64,000 nucleotides of DNA from the NCBI GenBank assembly GCA_025667525.1, contig CM046875.1, forward strand, positions 118,534,340 through 118,598,339. The letters run 5' to 3'. The DNA comes from Glebionis coronaria. Its lineage: Eukaryota > Streptophyta > Magnoliopsida > Asterales > Asteraceae. The notes beneath the pieces were generated by a model that was not told the DNA's origin, did not search any database, and worked only from the letters and a program-made list of their open reading frames with translations. Made by a program: the position numbers and the translations under genes. Of this stretch, positions 57,163 through 64,000 are shown piece after piece; positions within the stretch are counted from its first letter, which is position 1, and each line of letters begins with the position of its first letter.

Positions 57163-57744
57163 TGATGACGTATAGTCCCCAACCGGGTCATGAGCCCGGC
57201 CCACGGGTACTACCCGCCTCCGGCCCGTTACTGATGGGTTGGATTAATATTATTTAAGCTTATGGGCTTCGAATGAACAATGGCCGCATACATGTGTGCG
57301 ACCTACGGCCCGACACGACCAATACAGGGTTAGACAGAATCATAATCTTATTATGATTGGGCATGACCCTAAAGTAGAGGATATACACTCACCATAATTA
57401 GAAGATAACACTCAAACTAATTATGGCACTTATCCTTTGCTTGGGGCCGAAGCATCGGTGACAGCCCACTAGGGTTTCACCGCCTATATATGAAACCCCC
57501 AAGGGTTCCACAAGGGGATTACATTATACATATTCTAAACTCACATCCGATTCTTAACCCTAACTTACTTACTCTCACGCCGGAGTCTAATCGTGGCATA
57601 CCTTCCCACGGTAAGCCTAACGCGTGTTGCTTTAGTGTGCATGATCTTAGCAGGATAATTCACTTGGTGCAAGAGCGGAGCCCAGCCAACCCGAATTAAG
57701 CCAAATTCGGGTCTAGCAAGGATCATCCAACTTTTGTATCAACA
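57163..57744 (+). repeat. E3 3' LTR
   Basis: 582 bases matching 11170-11754. Ends TGATGACG and TATCAACA, followed by CCGT (57745-57748). Confidence 0.93.
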
Positions 57745-57748
57745 CCGT

Positions 57749-58678
57749 GGTTGAACAAGCATAATTCGGATGTGCTCCACCAAATGATACACAAAAATTC
57801 TCAACCATATTAATCGTTCCATGATAATTCTTCATAATCTCATTCAATATCGTGTCAATCTTAGAGTCCAATCTAGCAATCTCGGTATTAGATGAATTCA
57901 CATTGGAAACAACCGGTGTGTTTCATGAATATTGCACTCTAGACTTATTCTCAATCATACCCCACGCATCTCTCGGAGTTTTTCTTAAAAGATTACCACC
58001 CGCGGCGACAGTTAAAGAATCTTGTTCAACTATATTAAGTCCATTATAAAAAGTATTGATTTGGTGTAATTCCGAGAAACCGTGGTGTGGACATTGTCTT
58101 AACAAATCTTTAAACCTTTCCCAAGTATCTCCAAACGATTCATGCATTTTTTGTTCAAATCTAGTGATCTCATTCTTAAAGTGAGTTGTTTTAGATGGTG
58201 GAAAGAAGTAATTCATGAACTTAGACACTAAATCGTCCCATGTCAAAATCGAACCCGGTGGTTCTTTTTCATACCAAAGCTTAGCGTTCCCCTCGAGCGA
58301 GTACGGAAAAAGCATGAGCTTAACCACGTCATTCGACACATCTCTAAACTTGGGAGTCGAGGTAATACGAAGAAAATTCCGAATGTGAGAGTGCGGGTTA
58401 CCGGTCTCATTGCCACGAAATTGGTCGGAACGAATGAGTGATAAAAGACCCGTCTTAATCTCCTAAGGATCCGCCAAAATAGCCGGCACAACGATTGCTT
58501 CCCCATACCCTTCGGTGGGTGCACGGAGCAATTCCTCCATTGTTCGGTTATCGGCCATCTCTACAACAATAGGTGGAAGCTCGGGTTCCACTATTCGTTG
58601 TTGACGATTTCTATTTCTTCGGGGAATGTTTTCAAGCCTATCATGATTAATCGAAAGTCGAGTAGATCGTAATTGCAT
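57749..58678 (-). pseudogene. gag: E2 gag, N-terminal piece (cut off by E3)
   Basis: The start at 58678 (MQLRSTRLSINHD) is followed by an Arg/Asn-rich segment and MADNRTMEELLRAPTEGYGEAIVVP, close to the E1 gag start. A shift near 58465 leads through 58524-58243 to 58339-57923, which holds the core (AKLWYEKEPPGS, NYFFPPSKTTHFKNE, HHGFSELHQINTFYNGL). After a stop it continues at 57901 to the knuckle CVSFGGAHPNYAC, in which the second Cys is Phe. E3 is inserted a few codons later. The other half is at 11169-10796. Confidence 0.87.
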
Positions 58679-59316
58679 TAACCAACTTGACGAGAATTTA
58701 GAGGATTGAAGAAAAGAAAATAGATTAGAAGAAGATTATTTTTGGTATTGCTCAATCAAAAAGATTGATAAAAACAAGGAATAAGGATAATTACTATGGA
58801 AGTAATCTACCCTCGGTCGACTTTAAAACGTAGGTGAAAACCTAAACGTCTCGAGGTTCAATAAGTAAACAACAAAATTAAGATATAATACTACTTGAGT
58901 CGGTAAACCAATAATCGGTCGTCCCTCTCAATATACGCACAAGCAAGCGGGGAAACGAGGTGGCACAAAGCACTTAAAGACCTTTTTCCTTAGACGGCCT
59001 TTTATAGCTCGTCGCCTTATACCCACCTTATAGTTTGTATAAATCGAGTTCAAACTTTTTATTAGTATTTATCTTTTTTACCTTTATTTTTGTTTTGAAT
59101 TCGAATACAATAGTTAGGTGATGAAATCCCAACTAAGGTCTTATTTGGAAGTAGGTAATTTTATTGTTCTACATAATATAATATAATAATCACAAAAAAC
59201 ACGAAAAACGATATATACTATAATAATTAAAAAATAACAAAAATTTCCAAGGACGGAAAGGGTCTTCAAATCAATGATCAACAAATCTTTACGAACGAAT
59301 CGTACACAAGATCCCC
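58679..59316 (-). other. E2 5' leader
   Basis: Noncoding. The core at about 58880-59045 is shared with E1 and E4. A minus-strand CTATAAAAGGCC lies at about 58998-59007; E4 has it too and E1 does not, so it could be an extra promoter of the pol-less elements (weak). Confidence 0.72.
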
Positions 59317-59336
59317 GACAGCGGCGCCAAAATTTT
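59317..59336 (-). other. E2 primer-binding site (tRNA-Asp type)
   Basis: The minus strand reads AAATTTTGGCGCCGCTGTCG directly after the LTR end, the Athila-type site. Confidence 0.85.
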
Positions 59337-59986
59337 TGATGTGATGTGGAATGTCGGTGTATTTTAATTAGATACGTTATAGAGCAAATTTAGGAAATTA
59401 CCCTTAGGAAAAGTTAATAATCCATAAATAAGCCAAAGACGAATTGAATAAAACACGTGAGCGATCCAAGTTTGTTGTACACAAGGATCTTGTGAATTTG
59501 AGACGTTTGCTTTAATTTGGACAATCGATTTGAATTGGATTTCGGTTTTTAATCTAAAATTAATCCTATAATTTTAAATCCTAAGTGCATGAATCGTACC
59601 CCAATTAATACTAAAAGACAATTTTATTTAAACAATTTAAAATTAGACTATTTAAAAATAATCTATTTAATTAAAACCGTTTAAAAAATACTTTTACTTT
59701 TAATTAACAAAATCTATTTAAAACTATTTTTATTTAAAACAAAATTAATTGAAACTCATTTATTTAAGAACTAATTTTAATAAAAATTTAAATTTCTAAA
59801 AATAATAACATATATTTTTATTTGTTTATTTAGTTATATTTTTTAAAACTTTATAAAATTAACTTGAAACAAATGATTTAATTTTTTTTATTAATGTAAA
59901 ATATGTATTAAAGTTTATATAAAAAGCTGACAGCCTAAATAACAGACTATATTAAATATATAAGCTATAAATAAACACAAACTAGT

Positions 59987-60062
59987 GGCTAGCAAAGATG
60001 GTTAACACGTTTGGTGTTTACCCTTGAGGTCAAGGGTTCGAGTCCAATGATGGACGATTTTT
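59987..60062 (+). other. tRNA-like block with Pol III boxes in the E2 right LTR
   Basis: A box TAGCAAAGATGG 59990-60001, B box GGTTCGAGTCC 60035-60045 and TTTTT 60058-60062. The boxes are unchanged from the left copy although flanks differ at several places. Confidence 0.65.
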
Positions 60063-61300
60063 GTGAATATTATTTTTGGAATAGAGATGTTATATAATCT
60101 CTTGAATAAACAGTAAGTTACACAACAATCACAAATCAAGTGAAACTAAATCAAGTACTCATTTAAATTAACTAATATCAGCACAAAGAAACAAAATATG
60201 GCGACAAATATGCTGACAGTCTAAATAAAACTCAAAATCAGTTAAAATCATCTGCAAACACTTACATCAGTCCCAAACATTCAATTCAATTAAACCATTC
60301 ATAAAATCACGGCTATAACAACAAATTAAACGTCTAAATGACAGCTTTAAGTGTAACAACATACAGAATCTCTGATTTATTTCAACCGAAAGTAAAAAAT
60401 GATATTACCAAGATATTACAAAGCAACAAAGTAATTTAACTTTCAGTAAAGGAAAATGAGGCAGATATCAATAACGACTTAATCGTTATAATACAGATTA
60501 AGAAAAGTGATCTAAAACAAAAAAAAATCCAAAACTCAGTCTGCTAATACTTCACTTATAGCCATTACATATCAGTACTCTAGTAGTTACATATTATATC
60601 AAACATTCACAACCAAACACAGCCTAATTCAATATGGAGTATTATTAAAATTAGATTCATCAACAATTTATCCAAATAACAGTAACAGTTTTCCAAGTAG
60701 ATTAAATACATAACTCAGACAAATTCCCTAAACGAGAACCAAAGCATTTTAATAAAACTTAACTAGTAACGCTCATTTAAATCCAGAAGTCTTACGACCT
60801 AATAAACTCGACAATTACCTAAGCCAAATGCAAAATAAAATTAAACTATAGATTCATAAGGTTAAAAACGAGCTTGACCATTTTGGAGAATCCTTTGATG
60901 ATGAAGAGCGGTGCTGAACCGTCTTTTCTAAATCGACACCAAATTATCATGTACCATCATCAATCATCTCGAACAACACCAATGGAAATCACGAACCATA
61001 ACATCATTTATTTTATATGTTTATCAATGGATAAACATAGTTCCCTATCTCTATTTTTAATTATCCACTTAAGCTACCGATCCAACTTAAATGAATAATA
61101 AACGATTATAATGATAATTTCAGACTAGAAAGTAAAATAGTAAACTAGAGGATCGAACAAGAGGTTAAAAATTGAATCTGGAATTTTATTAAACCAAATG
61201 GTATTATAATATCTTTAAAAGAAAATACAAACCTAACTAAAATTAAACATTATAACTTTAAAAATAAAAGACGGGATGGATTACTGATTTTTCAAGGGGG

Positions 61301-61308
61301 TTTTTATA
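61301..61308 (-). promoter_or_regulatory. TATA box of the E2 5' LTR
   Basis: The minus strand reads CTATAAAAACCCCC, as in the left LTR. Confidence 0.6.
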
Positions 61309-62214
61309 GATGAATGAGAGGGTGGGTTGTTGATGATGAGGTGATGATTTTAGCCTTTGATTTTTTTCTCTTTACCTTCTGTTTTGATCCATCGGCTGAA
61401 AAACACTTTCATTCACTCGGATCACCAACGTTGCGATATCTTGTGTTTCTTGTGCTTCTTGTATGCTGATGGGGGAAGCCAATCATTGGAGCAATGATTG
61501 GTTTTTAGTGTTTTAACTAATCACATATTAGGAGTGAAGTGTCAAGGGTGCCACGTGGATCCTCGGTGGCATCTGTTCTCTTCCTTAAAACTTACGAATT
61601 ACTTAGGAGCATGAGAGCCAATTGTTGCTCAAAATAAAACCCCCAAATTCTTTGATTTAGGGTTCTTGGCTGTGACTTTTCCCCAAACTTCTTTTCTTCT
61701 CTCGTTCTATTTTTGTGTTACATTGTAAATAACGTTTAACCCCAATAAGTGTATAATATATCCTACTCCATCGTCTCATTCTTTACTATGGGCTTTGGAC
61801 CCAATAAGTAGATAATACTCCCTAATCGTCTCTTCATTCTTTTAGCTGTTGAAAATTGGGCTTGAGCTAATAAATCTTCCATCCGTCCATTGTTGTTCAC
61901 ATGGGCTTTGTGTTGGGCTTGAACAAGTAAATTAACATATTAAGTTACAAATGGGCTTTCAGGCCCATTTAACTCAAGTGGGACCCATTTGACAAAAATC
62001 CCTCAAAAACTTAAATCCGCAAACAAAATCGAACTTGATTTTTGGCTTCCTCGATTTTTTTTCAATCTCGTCTCATTTTTGCCAGTTTTCGTGATCTTTG
62101 TACCTACACACACGAATCAAATAAAACAAGCATATACATGGCCATTTTCATACATTTTATTCTTTTATTGTTTGTTTTATGATACAAATGATTTGAGTAA
62201 AATCACTCATATCA

Positions 62215-63124
62215 AGGGTATACCCCAAAATTCACGACATCATCAAAAAGGAATTTTTAAAACTGCTTGACACGGGAATGATTTATCCTATATCTGATAG
62301 CCCTTAGGTGAGCCCAATCCATTGTGCCCATAAAAGGTGAGGGATGATCGTTGTACCAAACAATGACAACGAGTTAATTCCAACTCGACTCATGACCGCT
62401 TGGAAGGTGTGTATTGACTATCGTAGGTTAAATGACGCTACTCGTAAAGACCATTTTACCTTGCCCTTCATGGATAAGATGTTGGAGAGACTTAAGGGAA
62501 ATGATTTCTATTGGTTTTTAGATGGTTTTCTGGTTTCTTTCAAATCCCCATCGATCCTCGTGACCAAGAAAAAACTACGTTTACATGTCCATATGGAACG
62601 TGTGCCTATCGTAGAATGCCATTCGGACTTTGTAATGCACCGGGAACATTTCAAAGGTGCATGATGGCTATTTTTCATGATATGATCGAGAAGACGATGG
62701 AAGTTTTCATGGATGACTTTTCGGTGTTTGGTAATTTGTTCACGTCGTTTTTAGACAACTTAGATAAAATGTTAAAACGTTGTGAGGAAACCAACCTTGT
62801 ACTTAATTAGGAAAATGTCATTTCATGTGTAAAGAAGGAATCGTCTTAGGGCACAAGGTCTCAAAAGCGGGGATTGAGGTAGACAAAGATAAAATAGACG
62901 TCATCGCCAAATTACCTCATCCCAAAACCGTTAAGGGAGTTAGGAGTTTCCTAGGCCACGCGGGCTTTTATCGTCGATTAAATGATTTTTCAAAGATATC
63001 TCGACCCATGAAACACCTTCCTGAGAAAGATGCTCCTTTCTTCTTTTCCGAAGATTGTGTTCGAGCCTTTGAAACTCCTAAAAGGAAACTTACTGAAGCT
63101 CCCATCCTTTTTGCTCCAAATTGA
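62215..63124 (+). pseudogene. pol: E1 reverse transcriptase, continued after E2
   Basis: Resumes after the AGGGT duplication with KIHDIIKKEFLKLLDTGMIYP. Motifs: KVCIDYRRLNDATRKDHF, LDGF then a frameshift near 62530, PYGTCAYRRMPFGLCNAPGTF, and the catalytic EVFMDDFSVFG near 62700-62735. Then GHKVSKAGIEVDKDKIDVI and the connection region RSFLGHAGFYRR. Stops at 62305-62307 and 62808-62810 (TAG where Trp is expected) and a TGA near 62340 break it; a frame change lies near 62815. It ends at a TGA at 63122-63124, where RNase H begins. Confidence 0.88.
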
Positions 63125-63577
63125 AACCTCCCCTTCGAACTTATGTGTGATGCTAGTGATTACGCAATATGGGCCATTTTGGGGCAACGTCATGCAAAAC
63201 ACTTCTTGCCTATCCACTATGCTAGTAAAACGAGGACCGAGGCTCAAATGAAATACATCACAATGGAAAAAGAATTACTTGCCGTGGTGTATGCTTTTGA
63301 GAAATTCCGACCTTATCTTGTTTTGACAAAAAGCATAGTGTATCCGGATCATTCGGCTTTAAAGTTCCTATTTGCTAAACTTGACGCTAAGCCGAGATTG
63401 CTTCGTTGGATTCTCCTCCTACAAGAATTTGTTGTCACAATACTTGACAAAAAAGGAGCCGAGAATCTCGCGGCTGATCATCTCTCTCGATTAGAATATC
63501 CTCACCAAAGTGCGCTCGAGAACAAAGAAGTTACCGAAACATTTCCTCTCGAGACTCTTGGTGTAGTGAATTCTTAG
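63125..63577 (+). pseudogene. pol: E1 RNase H
   Basis: The open piece 63143-63577 has [16 protein letters not shown] (first catalytic Asp), [18 protein letters not shown] with the catalytic Glu (the window reads ITMEKELL), [11 protein letters not shown] and AADHLSRLE at the end. It is a single, standard gypsy RNase H. Flanking stops separate it from RT and integrase in the same frame. Confidence 0.87.
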
Positions 63578-64000
63578 GAAGATTCATCAACCCCATGGTT
63601 TGCGGACATCGCAAATTACCATGCGGGCAATTTCATAATCAAGGGTATGACGACACAACAAAAACGAAAATTATTTCATGACGTCGAGTTCTATTTTTAG
63701 GACGACCCTTATCTCTTTCGGACTTGTGCGGATCAAATCATTCGACGTTATGTATTTGGCACTAAAGCTACTAATATCCTTAGAGCTTTTCACGAGGGAC
63801 CCACGGGAGGTCACCATGGTGCTAATCTCACGGAGAAGAAAGTATTTGACGCCAGTTTTTTGGCCTACTATTTACCGAGATGCGCAGGCACTTATCAAGT
63901 AGTGTGACTCATGCCAACATCAAGGAAAATCCTCACAAAATGATGAAATGCCACAAAATATCATCGAAGTGTGTGAGATCCTTAACGTGTGGGGCATTGA
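63578..64000 (+). pseudogene. pol: E1 integrase, N-terminal part (runs off the window)
   Basis: [15 protein letters not shown] leads to a TAG near 63700, then [18 protein letters not shown] and the zinc region with [10 protein letters not shown] and CDSCQHQGK. The core starts as the window ends (NVWGI). Two or three stops or shifts are present. Confidence 0.85.

Larger units (their letters stand above)
11170..57744 (+). mobile_element. E3: Tat/Retand-type element with two RNase H domains and antisense gene
   Basis: LTRs at 11170-11754 and 57163-57744 bound it. CCGT flanks both sides (11166-11169 and 57745-57748); a 5-base repeat would need one mismatch. The order on the + strand is LTR, PBS, gag, protease, RT, RNase H, archaeal-type RNase H, integrase, antisense gene, purine tract, LTR. 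The second RNase H and an antisense ORF between integrase and 3' LTR are established marks of the Tat lineage. E4 is inserted after the RT/connection region and E6 in the antisense gene. Without them E3 is about 10.8 kb. Confidence 0.93.
3908..62214 (-). mobile_element. E2: pol-less Athila-like element, minus strand, in E1 RT
   Basis: Two direct LTRs (3908-6768 and 59337-62214) are flanked by AGGGT on both sides. The primer site lies next to the right LTR and the purine tract next to the left LTR, so the element is read on the minus strand with its 5' LTR at the right. Without E3 its interior runs from 59336 to 57745 and from 11169 to 6769, about 6 kb. It encodes gag and a protease with a long acidic tail; no RT, RNase H or integrase is found. 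E3 is inserted in its gag after the zinc knuckle. Confidence 0.92.
59337..62214 (-). repeat. E2 5' LTR (right copy)
   Basis: 2878 bases matching 3908-6768. Ends TGATGTGATG and CATATCA. It includes the tRNA-like block 59987-60062 and a TATA box at 61301-61308 that would drive E2. Confidence 0.93.
1..64000 (+). mobile_element. E1: outermost Athila-like Ty3/gypsy element, split by E2
   Basis: E1 occupies 1-3907 and 62215-64000 and runs off both window ends. The order on the + strand is LTR end, PBS, leader, gag, protease, first RT codons, then after the inserted E2 the rest of RT, RNase H and the start of integrase. The two halves join at the duplicated AGGGT (3903-3907 and 62215-62219), so the 58.3 kb between them is a later insertion. 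Its gag, DLG-type protease and PBS fit the Athila lineage, and it is the only element of that lineage here that still carries pol. Every gene has frameshifts or stops, so it is a fossil. Confidence 0.9.

Noticed and set aside
1..64000. Host genes, CRISPR arrays, bacterial operons, rRNA
   Set aside because: No such signal on either strand; all recognisable coding belongs to the six elements.

Overview
This window is plant nuclear DNA made entirely of nested Ty3/gypsy-type LTR retrotransposons; I see no host gene. Evidence for a plant: Athila-type gag/protease with tRNA-Asp-like primer sites (TTTTGGCGCCGCTG), a Tat/Retand-type element with two RNase H domains and an antisense spliced ORF, and very AT-rich multi-kilobase LTRs. 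The gag wording is closest to what I recall from Asteraceae, but that assignment is only a recollection.

Six elements can be separated, five of them closed by direct repeats (TSDs). E1 is the outermost, + strand, Athila-like and autonomous-type: 1-3907 carries the LTR end, PBS, gag, protease and the start of RT, and 62215-64000 carries the rest of RT, RNase H and the start of integrase. E2 (3908-62214, minus strand, LTRs about 2.87 kb, TSD AGGGT) sits in E1's RT and encodes gag-protease but no polymerase. E3 (11170-57744, + strand, LTRs 0.58 kb, TSD CCGT) sits in E2's gag and is a Tat/Retand element with gag, protease, RT, RNase H, a second archaeal-type RNase H, integrase and an antisense gene. 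E4 (15351-38881, minus strand, LTRs 2.6 kb, TSD AGCTC) sits at E3's RT/RNase H junction and again has gag-protease only. E5 (23219-35491, + strand, LTRs 3.49 kb, TSD ATGTA) sits near the start of E4's gag. E6 (43294-55523, minus strand, LTRs 3.44 kb, TSD TTTTT) is a relative of E5 sitting in E3's antisense gene.

Insertion order follows from the nesting: E1, then E2, then E3, then E4 and E6 independently, then E5 inside E4. All polymerase genes are broken by frameshifts and stops. The best-preserved coding units are the 677-codon protease/tail ORF of E2 (8762-10795), the 409-codon equivalent of E4, and E3's aRNase H/integrase.

The points I find most interesting are: (1) E2 and E4, which have different LTRs, both replace pol with a long acidic tail ending in two VFDP motifs; (2) all four LTRs of E2 and E4 contain a tRNA-like block with A box, B box and T-run, antisense to the element; (3) E5 and E6 share the loss of the RT catalytic Asp pair and a second internal copy of the polypurine tract, so they look like a family moved in trans; (4) E3 carries an antisense gene with its own TATA box and apparent introns.
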